A DNA stretch of 64,000 bases from Paralithodes platypus (GCA_032716605.1 CM064552.1:10272671-10336670); one strand, 5' to 3'. Numbered from the stretch's first letter, positions 34,754-45,908 are shown. Numbers and translations: made by a program. The notes: a model not told the origin generated them from the letters alone.

Positions 34754-34925
34754 CAATTCTCTGAACTTCCTCCACCCACACCTAATTCTAGCAACAGTGG
34801 CAGCCTCGGCACCACCACCGGCAGAGATGGTATCTCCTAGGTAACAAAACTTATTCACCAGCTCCAAAGACTCATTTCCAAAATTCACAGCCACAGGATC
34901 ATCACTTAACACAAGCTGGCCTTTG
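34754..34925 (-). pseudogene. RTE-like LINE fragment
   Basis: The minus strand encodes VVCKGQLVLSDDPVAVNF, SLELVNKFCYLGD, TISAGGGAEAATVARIRCGW and RKFRELM. This is nearly identical to the middle of the reverse transcriptase C-terminal region of the LINE at 58132-59965, just downstream of its zinc-like Cys motif. It is broken at RELM, where the hairpin at 34606-34753 joins. Confidence 0.8.
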
Positions 34926-35286
34926 CACACTACTATAGCGTTTCTAGTTAACATTTTCAGTACCGTGCTGTGCTTTAAACTTTACTGTGGCTACTAATAG
35001 ACTATTTTAATCAGTTGAAAAATGGCCTCCTGCCATTAACAAGCTTCAAAGTATCTAACTATTTTTAGTATCACAGATCCTTCTTAAACTTCAAAAAAAT
35101 TGCAAAATCTAGATAGAATATAATTATAGACCTAGAGAGTACAGAAGGGGTTAAGATGTTATAAAGGCCAAATGTCTGACTATCATAGATGCGCTACAAA
35201 TACCACACGATGCAGGGTATGCTGTCAGGTTCACAACAGAGAACACTGTACTGTAGTTAAAAAACAAAAAATGGGACACTACGGTA

Positions 35287-35497
35287 CGATGGCGCTAATA
35301 AGTCATATCTCAGCTGTTAGTACGTTTGGCTCGCTCTGTGCTGTATTAATGTCTGTCAGATGTTGAATAAGGGGGTTAAGTGCAGGAACTTGTTTGTATA
35401 TCTCCTTTGAAATGAAGACATGGTGTTTAGATATTGCAGATACCAATTATTGATCAAATTATACTTGGTGCCGAGACATAACTTATTAGGCCGACTG
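35287..35497. mobile_element. TA-flanked MITE (GCGCTAATAAG family), copy 2
   Basis: Ends TA|CGATGGCGCTAATAAGTC and AACTTATTAGGCCGACTG|TA; 211 bp. Internal ACGTTTGGCTCGCTCTGTGC and CTGTCAGATGTTGAATA match copies 1 and 3. No coding capacity. Confidence 0.75.
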
Positions 35498-35546
35498 TAC
35501 ATTAGGCAATATGGACTTGGGAACAACAAAATCTTGCCATAACACT

Positions 35547-35579
35547 TTACAACAACAACAACAACAACAACAACAACAC
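35547..35579 (+). repeat. (CAA)n microsatellite
   Basis: About ten CAA units preceded by CTTTACAA. It resembles the (AAC)n tails of the short retroelements, but no such element is recognisable upstream. Confidence 0.8.
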
Positions 35580-35585
35580 ACCTAC

Positions 35586-35692
35586 CATGAGAGTCGTGTT
35601 GTGCTGAAACAGTTGTATCCGATGGTCCCGGAAGTAGTGTCCTCTTGTGGTTGTGTCATAAATGGTTGTACATCTTGGAACCCACCACCAAT
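35586..35692 (-). other. Exon-like segment, paralogous to 51561-51669
   Basis: On the minus strand ATAACCTCTACAG is followed by ATTGGTGGTGGGTTCCAAG and, 107 nt later, by TCATG|GTAGGT, so both boundaries look like splice sites. One frame is open for 35 codons. The paralogue at 51561-51669 differs by indels that shift the frame, so protein coding is doubtful. Possibly a relic exon of a duplicated locus. Confidence 0.3.
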
Positions 35693-36059
35693 CTGTAGAG
35701 GTTATAATGTAGTTAGCTTTCACTTATAGATAATTTATAGATAATTTGTCAAGTTTTACATTGTAAACCCAATACTACATTAATGTCACCCCATGTACAG
35801 TTGCCCACATAAGTTCAGTTCCTGCCTGTGATCTTCAGCTTAAAACAGTAACCCCAAGACCCCCTTCGAGATCAATTTCCCCATTTTTCGGTAATTGCAG
35901 ACTGGCTATCGTTCGCCAACAACACTTCGTCATCTACAGGACACTAAAAGGTCTTAACAATGCCAAACTAATGGAGCAAATGTCTTAAATTCTCAACGCT
36001 AACTTAGGCGACCCTAGGACCATACAGGTAAGCCTACTTACAAACATAACAAATCATCA

Positions 36060-36650
36060 ATTATTAAAATTAAAATGTAAAACTTGCAAACTAAAATCAA
36101 AACTTGGACAAAGACAATATAAAGGCAAAATAACTAATCAAAATCGCTATGTGGAAACAATGCTTACTATAATAACATTTATGAAATAAAAAAACACAAT
36201 CCACCACATAGGGTGTATATTACTACATGAGCAAGTTAATCTGTTTCCCAAGCAAACTAATCGCACACATAACACACTATCGTCACATTCAAGGAATTAG
36301 TCAATTTGGGAAGCCCGGTACGTTCTGGTAAATTTGTAGGCTACTAAACTCTGCATGAATAAAGAAACTACAAAATATTCTATTGAAATCAAATTTGCAA
36401 CCTCACAAGACATTAACAATACTAAAAAATACAAATACCACTCACTAACGATAGTGCTATCGGGTAGGTACCTGTAAGCATAGCATGCCTCAAGTGACCC
36501 CTATCAATTACTACCCTACAAATAACCTACATTTATCATACAAATAAACTAAGGAAATCACAAAAGCAAGCAATTGATACTATCCACAATGAATAGATAT
36601 AATATAATAAAGACAAATAGCCTAATTGCAAAATATGAAGAAGCAACAAC
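36060..36650 (+). repeat. Duplicated block, reference copy
   Basis: Order: AACTTGCA repeat; ATCGCTATGTGGAAACAA; CCACCACATAGGGTGTA; TTAATCTGTTTCCCAAGC; ACACTATCGTCACATTCAAG; GGAATTAGTCAATTTGGGAA; CTCTGCATGAATAAA; CACTCACTAACGATAGTGCT; CTGTAAGCATAGCATGCCTC. Parts recur at 60720-61010, 61645-61945, 62105-62297 (inverted) and 63230-63545 with very high similarity. Confidence 0.8.
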
Positions 36651-37288
36651 CGATTTTTAAAAAAATCAAATATTCATGGGACATTAATTTTGATGATACC
36701 GATGGAAATAACATAAAAAAATACTATTTAGTGCACTCTTCAAAATTCTAGGTTGTCACTGAAAATATTCTTAAAATTGTCTGTTCAATTACCGGTATGC
36801 ACGGACGGATTATTTTTAGCCATACATTTTCACGATGATAATTAGAGGGTTTCATTTTTTTTCCTAACTGAAACTAATAAAATACCCTTTCCTCGTTTTA
36901 TGTATGTATAATAAAGTGTATAAAATATTATTCTTATGGCGTGTAGGGGTAGACCTAGAACTATGTTGGATCAAGTACTTCAGTCCGATCTAAAAACTAA
37001 AAAAAACGTGAAAACAAATGCAGCCCTGCCGCCATTTAGGATGCGAGACTAACATTCTCTGTGGACAAAACGGTCTTTAAACTTGTATGTATGGTCAAAA
37101 TCAGACCAAGAGTTAATATTTTCCACCCGACGGCCCTATTACTGTAGGCTACAGTATATGAGCAGAAAATTACCATTTTAAATTATATATATACAGTACA
37201 GTATATTCCAATATTGCTGTTAGAAAATATTTTTATGAACCTTCGAAAACTAAAACAAATGTGTCTTTTCGTATTACAAACGTATATA
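36651..37288. other. AT-rich region without a gene
   Basis: No coding pattern or known element. Short ACAGTA-rich stretches near 37193-37205. Confidence 0.5.
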
Positions 37289-37715
37289 CAGTGCTCCCCC
37301 ACTAAATGCGCCTTCAGTAAATGCGGATTCCCTATATGCGGCTCGAAATTCTGTATATGCGGTTTGGCCGTTTTGATTCAAGGGGAAATACGTACTTACC
37401 GCCATATTACCGAGTGTCGCCTACCGAAAATGCGGCCGATATCCTCCCTCCCTTCCATCACGCCCAGCAGTCCTCTATCTAAATGGTGTTATATTTGTTG
37501 TTTTATTTGATATTTCTAATGTAAAGTGTATCTTTCTTTCAGAAATGGTTATTGGGTGGGTTATCGGGTGTATGGTAGGCTAAAAGGGGTTAGTTCGGAG
37601 GGGCTGTCTGACCATAAGCATTTATTCCCATTGATTATTAACTCCACAATATGCGGATTCCGTAAATGCGGCGCATTTTGCAGCCCATATAGGCGCATTT
37701 ACTGGGGGTGCACTG
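37289..37715. mobile_element. pogo/Tigger-like MITE
   Basis: TA|CAGTGCTCCCCCACTAAATG and CATTTACTGGGGGTGCACTG|TA. Several AATGCGGATTCC and TATGCGGCTC words lie near both ends. TA duplication with CAGT ends and this CCCCCACTAAATGCG style is typical of pogo/Tigger-group ends. The 427-bp body has no transposase. Confidence 0.7.
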
Positions 37716-37907
37716 TAGTAGCTATATAGTATTTTTTGAGGTTCCAAAATATATTGTGTTTGAGAGCGGAAAATCACTATGTGATGCATACGGTAGTAAA
37801 GTACGGTTAAGGCGATTATTGTGGGTGAAAAACAAGCGATAGTACAAAAATTTGGTGGCACAGCTTGTGAATCGGTGAATTGTGAATAGGATAGACAATT
37901 TTATTAA

Positions 37908-37955
37908 CCCGTCCAGTACCGGTGACGTCTTTTAAACTTTATTCTGGCTTTATTC
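37908..37955 (+). mobile_element. Terminal fragment of a piggyBac-like MITE
   Basis: TTAA|CCCGTCCAGTACCGGTGACG, resembling the termini of the TTAA elements. It is cut off after about 45 bp by the SINE remnant that follows. Confidence 0.45.
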
Positions 37956-38080
37956 TGGAATTTCGGTGCCAGTATCCTACGTTCAAATTGTTAGAGTACA
38001 GTACCACGTACATGTATTTACTACTTTCATTGATTTCATTCATTAGGTTAATTTGCAAGTTAATTGGTGGGTTGGTGATA
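37956..38080 (+). mobile_element. SINE family 1, degenerate
   Basis: GGAATTTCGGTGCCAGTATC, a mutated B box (CGTTCAAATTG), CATGTATTTACT, TTTCATTGATTTCATT and GTTGGTGATATG. It directly borders the DIRS-like element. Confidence 0.55.
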
Positions 38081-38087
38081 TGATAAA

Positions 38088-38385
38088 TTGTTAGTAGTCT
38101 TGGCAAATCCAACGTCAAGGCTATTAACCTAATTGCAATGACGACTTGTCTATTTTGACTGCTATGTCGTCATTCCAACCGCAGTTAAAAAGAAAACGTC
38201 TAGAGTCTACTCCTTATCTTGCTCTAGGAGACGTTGTACATTAACCAAAACTACCACCGAAGGTGAAAAAAGCATAGAAGAGAAGAAAAAGGGGTTTACC
38301 TTAGTTACCGCTCAAGGCCCATCCCGTGTTCCGTCATGCGCAGATCCCTGTCGAACGTGCGCATGAGCGACCCTCTCTTGTCATC
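38088..38385 (+). repeat. DIRS left inverted terminal repeat
   Basis: From TTGTTAGTAGTCTTGGCAAA to CGACCCTCTCTTGTCATC; it pairs with 46085-46377. Only scattered substitutions separate the two repeats, so the insertion is not ancient. The inner part includes TGCGCATGAGCGACC. Confidence 0.9.
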
Positions 38386-39831
38386 ATTTTTTCACGCGTC
38401 GCCATTGTCGTCCGCTTTTGTTGTGCTCCTTCAATTCACCCTGTTTTAGGTTCGTTTCGGCTTATCTGGCCTTCTTTTTGTTAGACAGATGTTACGTGAT
38501 CTAGGACACACGTAAATGGGCTCCTCAGTGTGTATAATGGAGACGCGTGTGGAAATAGCTACCGAAGGTACGAGGGCGCCTGGCGTTCCTCGTCTATGTT
38601 TTTTCGCTTTTTCTTTTCATATTCTTTTTTCCTGTTAGTCTGGGCATAGTTTCGCTTTTAGCTTATTTTAGCCTAGCTTGTTTTCTCATTCAGGATTTGC
38701 TATGCCCCTATGAGTTTTCATTTTTTCATAGCCTAAGTGTACAGTTGGTAAACAATCTGAGATTTAGTTGGTGGCGGTGCTTTTTGTAGAGTTTGTGTCG
38801 GCCGCATTATTAGCGTTATTCCCGAGTCCCCCCTTTCGAGCCTTCACTGTGTCTCAAGGGCCTGGGCGCCAGGTGGTTCGTGATATCCAGGGGTACCCCA
38901 CGGGGGCCCCTCCTTCACACCACAGGGTTTTTCGCCCCTGACACATTCTCTACTCACGGCTAGGCCACCCTTTTTCTCATCGGTTTCATTTACTGGTTTT
39001 TGTTTTACCTTCCTGTTTTCACCTCCATCCTTTCATAGTCTTTTGCCCGATCCAGGGGTACCCCACAGGGGCCCCTGTTTGTGCCAAACCACCCTCCCTG
39101 CCACTTCTCCTCATGGGCTTTGCTCCATCTCTGTGGGTTGGGTGGTTCCTGGGGGATGTGCCTCCTCTCCCCTGGTGTGTCTTCCTTGCCTCTCCCTTGA
39201 CCGGTTGAGTCAGGATATTATCAAGGAAGACACGGCTCAGCTTGATGGCCATCATCGCTTGGAGTTCATAAGGAGTTGACGCTTTTTTATGGTCCTTTTT
39301 TGGTATTCCCTAGACGCTCCTCTCGCTTTTTCGGCGCCGGACCATCTCGGCCGGTCCCGCAAATTTGCGGAGAGCTCGATTCGGTCCTCTGGGACGTTTC
39401 GGCTCCCCGCAAATTTGCGGTGATTGCTGGGGGGTCCCGCGAAGATGCGGGAGGGTTGTGTCGGTACGGTTATGCCTCCTTTGGCCCGCAAATTTGCGGT
39501 TATAGTTGGCTTTCACTGTTGACCTTTTTTATGTCATATTGTTGCCTGATACTATATTGGTGTCTGCACTTTACTGGTGTTATGGACCCTGCATGTAAGG
39601 TGTTGAGTGGTGGTTAACACTTTCTCCATCTTTGCAGGTTCTGCTTGTGCTCTTCACCCTCGCCCGCCCTCCTCACCTACCTCGGTGCTCCCGGTTTAGA
39701 GTGAGTACGGATACCGATTTGCATGTGTGTTACTGTTTACCCATGCTCATTCCCTGGTTTTTATTGGACATTCTCTACACTTACTCCGTCGACATGCTGC
39801 TTATGGTGTGTGTTCTTCCGTTGCAGGTGGG
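38386..39831 (+). promoter_or_regulatory. DIRS leader region with repeated motifs
   Basis: No conserved protein. CCAGGGGTACCCCAC followed by GGGGCCCCT occurs twice (38887-38911, 39052-39076). The 14-bp palindrome CCGCAAATTTGCGG occurs three times, plus one variant (see the separate entry). Two pyrimidine-rich tracts ending in TTTGCAG (39638) and GTTGCAG (39826) look like 3' splice sites just before gag. No TATA box is obvious. Confidence 0.5.
39357..39499. repeat. Cluster of CCGCAAATTTGCGG palindromes
   Basis: Perfect copies at 39357-39370, 39407-39420 and 39486-39499, with a variant CCGCGAAGATGCGG at 39437-39450. Start-to-start spacings are 50, 30 and 49 bp. Such spaced palindromes suit a dimeric DNA- or RNA-binding protein, but function is inferred only. 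Confidence 0.85.
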
Positions 39832-42610
39832 ATGCCTTGCTTTCGCCAGGGCTGTGGCTCCCCGTGCTTGGAGAGCCACCGGTCCTGCTTACGCCATTCG
39901 CAATGTGTGTCCTCTACAGCCTACCTCCCTGCTCTGTGTGGCCCGTGTATGGACCTGGTGGAGGTGGTGGACCATCACCCTGGTTCCTCAGACGCGGCGG
40001 TGGCCTCTGCTTCCCTTCAATCAGTGTGGGCGGTGGTCTCCCACCACATTAGGACTGTGGGCCACCGTTCCCCGGCCTTTGTTGACGACCGGATCCGCGT
40101 CGCCCTGGGCATCCCTGACCCATCTGGAGGCCGTTCACCTGGCCCTCTCCCTGCTCGGGCCCTCTTCCCTGGGTCCCGTGGTCGGTCGTTACATCGTCGG
40201 GAGGATCCCCAGCTCCGTCCACGCTCTCGCTCGCCTCATCGCCCATCCTCTACTGCCCCTCATCGTCCTCCTGCTCGCCTTGACTCCGCCCATCGCCCTC
40301 GTCATGGTTCTCGCCCTGAGGCCGGGGTTAGCGTCTCTGCCCCTGTACGCCCTCCCCTGGCCTCTCCGGATAGGGGCTCTACTACCTTCCGCCCGCTTCC
40401 CCTGCACAAAAGACGTCCTCTTCATTTGTCCTCTACGCGCGCGGATGTTCATGCTGTAGCTGGCCCTCTGCTCCCTCCTCCTACTCTGTCCAGGGGGGTC
40501 CGCCAGGATGTAGTTGCTTCTCCTCCTACTTCTCCTGCTTCGGTGCCTATTCTTCCTTCCCGGTCTCGTCCCAAGGTGGAGGTCCCTCCCTCCTCCGCCT
40601 CGGTGTCGGGCCGCCCTGTTCTCTCAGCCCCGGGGATCCTTGCTCTGTTTCCCCCCGCAGCTCCTTCTGACCTCCTTTCACCCGGCCAGCCTTCCCACTC
40701 CCGTCATCATGCTCCTCTTCATTCTTCTATCCCTGATCTTCACTTACCAGCTCACCAGGGGGGTACCCCGCCGCTTGACTCGGTGGAGTATAGCGAGGTT
40801 TCGGGGTCCCCTTTCTCGGGAGCTGACGTGTCGCTGGAAGAGGGGGATGGTGATGTTTCCCCCTCGGGCGTTAGTGATCGGGGACGAGACCCTCAGGGGC
40901 GCCACGGCCGTCATCGCTCGCCTTCTTTGGGCCACGACGCTGCTGTTTCGTGTCGTGGGTCTCGCTCCCGCTCACGCTTGCCCCTGCGGGCCGAACAATC
41001 TTCGGGGGGGTCGCCTCTCTCGGATCGATTTTCGGCTATGCAGGGGTGGGTTGTGTCACACTTCGACGCGCGCTTGGAGGCGATGCAAGATTCCCTCTTA
41101 TCGCGCTTCTTGGCGGTGACACAACCTCAGCGCCTCACCCAACCTACCCCTGCTTTGGTCCCCCTCCCTTCTGCGGTGGACCACATTCCTTCTCGCCCTG
41201 CTTCTCCACCTGCCCGGTCGTCGGCTAGTACTGCTCCTGCCCTAGCTCAGGTGGTTGCCCCTGCTGTCTCCCATGCGGGGGTTCTCCGTCTGCTAGGGCA
41301 GGGTCCGCGCTTGCCCCCCATCCAGAAGGCCAAGGTCCCATCGCGGACTATGCCGCTCCTCTATGGCTCCTTGGCTGTTTGGAAGGGGGTGCAGGCCTCC
41401 CACCCGGAGCGTGCTACCGACTTCCCATCAGGTGAGAGGGCCCTACCTTCGGACTGGTCGGTGCAAATTAATGATAAGATGCAGTTCAGGGCGATCAGGG
41501 TGGATGGTCAGGTGGCCGACGTGGAGGTGAGGGCTTACCCGACGAGGACTGACCTTCAGTACTTTTCGGTGAAGCCCAAGCCCCCGTCTGCTCCTCGGAC
41601 TAAGCTCTGGTCAGACTTCAGCCGCCAGGACATCCTTCAGGATGTTCAGTCCCTGGCTGTGTTGACGGGACTGTCCTCCTATGGGACGGGTTTGTGCGAC
41701 GCGCTGCTCGATAATCCTCTCCCATTGAAGGCCTGGTTTGCTGAGGCCTTAGAATTCGCCAACCGTTCCGTCGACAGATTGTTTCAGTCCCTCCCCCGGA
41801 GTCATCGCTGCTTTTGCCTCCTCTTGTATCTGTCGGCCCAAACTTGAAATTTGTGCTATTGCTAACCCGTTCTTCTCCCACCCAGATAAGTCCTCTGTCG
41901 ACAGGGATTTTACCTTGCGGCAGAGGGTGGCGAACTTATTATCTTGTCTTTTAGGTTCCCTCCAGACGTCTGTTCACCACCTGAGGCTTATCGAGGCGAC
42001 TGCACCTGGCGATCTTCGCGAGGGTTTGGACCACGTTCGGCGGATCCACCTTCAGCTCGCGGTGTCTTTGGTTCCCGAGCTGAAGGCGGTTTTGTGCGAG
42101 GCAACTCGACAACGCCAGACGGTAAGGTCCTCGTTCTGCCGGAAAGCCCCCTTGGATATTCGTCAGGGTTTGTTGTACTCTGAGCTCTATACATCGGGGC
42201 TTTTTGCGCAGGATGCTTGGGAACGCTACGCTTCTCTGTCGGCGGACCCTGCTTACGACACGCAAAGACGCGCTGTGTCGCGACCAGGGTCTTCGCAGTC
42301 CCGTCCTTCTGCCGGTCCTTTTCGGGGTGCTGCCGCCAGTGCTGCCGTCAAGAAAGGGCGCAGGAAAGGGAAGTTGCCGGCCAGAGCGTCGTTTCCGCCT
42401 CGCATTTCTGCTCCTGCTCCCTTTCATCCCCGCCGAGAAGGGGCTGGCCAGCCTTCCACTTCTGGCCGCACTTCGACGGGGTCCGACGCGAGACGGACAG
42501 GGGATGGGGTGACCCGCCCTTTTCGACGAGGTGGGGGAGGGATAGAGGAGGTCAACGTGGCTCTTATGACCGCAGGGACCGTACCGGGGGACCCTCCACG
42601 TCAAAAAATG
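39832..42610 (+). pseudogene. gag: DIRS gag-like protein, one frame break
   Basis: I start it at the ATG at 39832, which opens with a Cys-rich head (CFRQGCGSPC, SCLRHSQCVS, ALCGPCMDL). Zinc-finger-like heads of this kind occur on DIRS gag proteins and fit nucleic-acid binding. A long Ser/Pro/Arg-rich linker follows, then a conserved-looking C-terminal part (MQGWVVSHFDARLEAMQDSL, AWFAEALEFANRSVDRLFQS). The frame stops at 41847, but the natural sequence continues in the next frame (NPFFSHPDKSS, VANLLSCLLGSL, CRKAPLDIRQGL), so a single base is probably extra in the C run at 41793-41797. The end of gag is uncertain because this second frame stays open to 44545. Gag would form the particle in which reverse transcription takes place. 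Confidence 0.7.
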
Positions 42611-42616
42611 TGTAGG

Positions 42617-44545
42617 TTCTCCAGGTCGGTCTCCTCCTTGTTCTCCTTGTTCTCCTTCTCGCCTAGCCGAAAGGGTCGCTCACCTCATCTCGGGGGCTCC
42701 CACAGGTTGTTTTCGCCCTTGCGCCCCTCGGTGGCCGCGAGGGACGTGGGGGCGGAAGATTGCACGGAGGGGTCTCACCTGGAGATGGACGTCCAGACCC
42801 CCACTCAGCTCTTGTCAACGAAGCCGGCCTGTCTCTTCGGAGGTGGCCGACATGATTACATCCATGCACGAGCAGGGAATCGTCAAGGAGGTGAAAGCCG
42901 GTCAACCGGTTTTCCTCTCCCGTGTATTTCTGGTACCGAAGAAGGACTGCGACGCGATGCGACCGGTGGTGGATCTGTCGTCCCTCAACGGGCACATCGT
43001 GAACACACGGTTTCGGATGCTGACGGTGCACCAGGTACGACTGGCCCTGCGACCTCTGTCGTGGGTAGTGTCGCTGGACCTCAAGGATGCGTATTGGCAC
43101 GTTCCTATCCATCCTCGTTTCCAGCGATTCTTGGCCGTTCAGACTTCCGATCGTGTGTTCATGTTCGACAGACTTCCCTTCGGTCTCAACATCGCGCCGC
43201 GGGTCTTCTCGAAACTGGTGAAGCAGGCTCTGGATCCTCTCCTCAGGAGCGGCCTCCAGATCCTGTTTTACTTGGACGACTGGTTGATAGTTTCAGACAC
43301 CCTAGAACAGTGTGTCCACGACACCCTCACAGTAGTTCAACACATCACACAGTTAGGGTTCAAAATCAATATTCCCAAGTCACGCCTGACCCCGTCGCGT
43401 GTCGTGACGTGGGTAGGTCTCGAATGGGATCTGACCAACGCTACAGTAACCCAGAGTCAGCCAACCGCGGTGAAACTTCGCAGGAAGGTCTTCGCCGTGT
43501 TGCACTCGGTCTCCCTCACGAGGAGGATCTGGGACTCTTTAGTGGGTTCACTGAATTGGGCCGCTCTGACCATTCCCTTAGGGAGGCTCAGGCTGCGCCG
43601 CCTCATACTCATGGGCAACAAGGTGTTTCCGTTGGCCCCTATGGATCGGCTCATGCCGATCCCGCGTACCATTCACAGACACTTAGGAGACTGGGTTGCT
43701 CGGGGCACGCTCTCTGCGGCTGTGCCCTGGACCGCCCCCCCGCCGACGATCTGGGTAGATACAGATGCGTCGAGCGAGGTAGGGTGGGGTTACCAATCCA
43801 ACCTGGGACATCAACATCACGGCAGATGGGTGGGACACACACACCTACACATCAATGCCCTCGAACTGTTGGTTCCCTTGTTCTTCCTGAGGGACGGTCG
43901 GTGGCCTTCAGGATGGACAATCAGACAGCTGTCCACTGTATCCAAAAGCAGGGGTCCTCCAGGTCTTTGACTCTGTTGGGGATCTCCGAGAAGTTGTTCT
44001 TCCTCGCGAACCGACACAACATCTCCCTGCACGCCTCCTACCTGCCCGGGACTGCCAACCTATGGGCGGACGCCCTGTCGAGAGGACAGGGCGTTCTTGT
44101 AGAATGGGCAATGAAACAGACTGTATTCGACGACCTCGCGGCTTCCTGGGGTGTTCCGGAGGTCGACTTGTTCGCATCGAAGGAGACGCGCAAGTTGCCT
44201 CGGTACCTATCCCTCCGGACTCGTACTCCGGAGGGGGGTCCAGACGCTTTCATGGAAGACTGGAGCAGGTGGCGGTCGATATACATATTTCCGCCACCAG
44301 ACACACTGTTGATGTGCAAAGTCCTCGCGCGGCTGCGGCTGTACCGCGGCAGAGTCTGGCTCATAGCGCCTCTGTGGCCGGCCCAGGCTTGGTACTCCCA
44401 GTTGAAGCGGTGGTGCCCGAGTCCGGTCCCTCTCCCTCTCTCAAACTTCCACTTGAGCCAGGTTGGAGACCTACGGACCTCGTTGGCCTTCGCATCGTGG
44501 ATGTTCGTGAGGCACGGTGGCTCCCAGTCCACGGACGGGACCTGA
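42617..44545 (+). pseudogene. pol: DIRS pol: reverse transcriptase, RNase H, methyltransferase-like tail
   Basis: The reverse transcriptase copies element RNA into DNA. It lies in the third frame (to 43970): VFLVPKKD and RPVVDLSSLN, motif A VVSLDLKDAYWHVPI, motif B FGLNIAPRVFSKL, and catalytic FYLDDWLIV (43266-43292). RNase H follows: WVDTDASSEVGWGY, INALELL, then after a frame shift near 43885-43905 FRMDNQTAV and LWADALSRG, giving the D-E-D-D set. The last 130 residues (VDLFASKETRKLPRYLS, YIFPPPDTLLMCKVL, VWLIAPLWPAQAWYSQL) match the region after RNase H that DIRS elements carry and that is often called a Dam-like methyltransferase. All catalytic residues are present; the single-base shift is the only visible lesion and could be an assembly error. 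Confidence 0.88.
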
Positions 44546-45483
44546 CTGACTTCCTGAAGCGTTCATGGACGTCTTCGACTTGGGGGACTTACGAGTCCCA
44601 CTGGAGGTCTTTTACTAGGTGGATACAGGACACTCGCCAGACAGTTAGCTCTCCTTCCCTCGTACTACACTACTTGTTTCACCTCTTCCGTACACGTCGC
44701 TTTCAAGTCAACACTATACGTAACCACTTGTCTGCCATCCGGGAGGTCTTTGAGTCCGTCACTGGGCTGGTCGTTCCGCCGAAGGAGCTGGATTCCTTCA
44801 TGAAGGCTGCCTTCAGGGAGCGACCGCCTCCGCGCCAGATCCCTCCTCAGTGGGATCTGGGGCGTGCTCTGGACCTTCTGGCTTCACACACATATACACG
44901 GGACACTACACCGGTTCAGTTGCTGGAGCGTACACTCTTCCTTGTCGCTCTGGCCACTGGGGATAGGGTGTCTGAACTAGCTGCCATGTCACGGTCCCAG
45001 GAATGCATGCGATTCTCCCCGTCCTTGAATGTCGTCACGTTAGCCCCCTCCCCTCATTTTGTTGCCAAGAATGAGAGAGAGACCCACGTTTTCAAGCCTT
45101 TCACCATCCAGGCTTTAAAGCGTGGGCATACTCACCATGTGTTGTGCCCGGTGCAAGCCTTACACTCCTATGTTGAGTCTGTGGCGCCGTCTTCGGGTAC
45201 TGCTGTGTGGGTATCTCCTCGGACTGGTGGGAGGCTCTCGAAGGTACAGATAGGACGCCACATTTGTCGGGTCATTCGTGCCAGTAACCCTGATTGTAGG
45301 GGTTCTGCGCACGATGTGCGGTCCTTTGCTGCCTCCTTACGGTTCCTGCAGAGTCGATCGTTGCCTGACGTCGCCTCGGCGGGTTTGTGGTCTTCTGTCC
45401 ATACCTTCGTCTCCTCCTACCTCTCCATGTCCATTGTTAGACCCCCTCGGCCTGTGATAGCTCTCGGGAGTCGTGTTTCCTAG
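44062..45483 (+). CDS. DIRS tyrosine recombinase
   Basis: This is the integrase of DIRS elements: it recombines the circular DNA with the target. The frame is open from 44062, but the part before about 44450 overlaps the end of pol and looks like out-of-frame coding, so the true start is probably downstream. The N-terminal core-binding part includes SSTWGTYESHWRSFTRWIQ and TIRNHLSAIREVF. The catalytic domain has the first Arg in ATGDRVSELAAM (codon 44965-44967), HDVRSFAASL (His 45310-45312, Arg 45319-45321) and the nucleophile Tyr in FVSSYLSM (45418-45420). All signature residues are intact, and it ends at a TAG at 45481-45483. It overlaps pol in another frame, the usual DIRS arrangement. Confidence 0.88.
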   Translation: MGGRPVERTGRSCRMGNETDCIRRPRGFLGCSGGRLVRIEGDAQVASVPIPPDSYSGGGSRRFHGRLEQVAVDIHISATRHTVDVQSPRAAAAVPRQSLAHSASVAGPGLVLPVEAVVPESGPSPSLKLPLEPGWRPTDLVGLRIVDVREARWLPVHGRDLTDFLKRSWTSSTWGTYESHWRSFTRWIQDTRQTVSSPSLVLHYLFHLFRTRRFQVNTIRNHLSAIREVFESVTGLVVPPKELDSFMKAAFRERPPPRQIPPQWDLGRALDLLASHTYTRDTTPVQLLERTLFLVALATGDRVSELAAMSRSQECMRFSPSLNVVTLAPSPHFVAKNERETHVFKPFTIQALKRGHTHHVLCPVQALHSYVESVAPSSGTAVWVSPRTGGRLSKVQIGRHICRVIRASNPDCRGSAHDVRSFAASLRFLQSRSLPDVASAGLWSSVHTFVSSYLSMSIVRPPRPVIALGSRVS

Positions 45484-45908
45484 AGCTCTAGCGAAGATGC
45501 CTGGTCTTCCCCCCTTATCACTCTTTCTTTTACTTTGTTTTATTTGGAAATGGGGGGGGGGGGAGTACGGGTTTGCAACACTGGATTGCAAGTTTGGGAT
45601 TATGTTATATGTATACAGTACATAAGTGTTTCTGCCAAATTGAAAATTGTATTTTATTTTTGTTGGTTTTGGAAGAAAAGGGATTTTGGGTACAGTACTT
45701 TTTGGTTTAAGACAAGTCTATGGTTTTGCATTACTATGAATGACGGGCACGTGTTAAAACTGCTCTTTTTAGCTACTCCTCAGTTTTTCACTCTTTTATT
45801 AAACTCTCTTGTTTAAATTGTGTTTCTTTGTCATTCATAATTTTGTCTTATGCATTGTTTTTTTTTTGGTCTGTTGGGCTTGGATGTCCTCCTCCTATTT
45901 GTTATGCA

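Noticed and set aside
39632..41228. Long overlapping frames such as 39632-40459 and 40514-41119, and several on the minus strand
   Set aside because: GC-rich shadows of the DIRS gag and pol. They lack recognisable domains and the true frame is clear from motifs.
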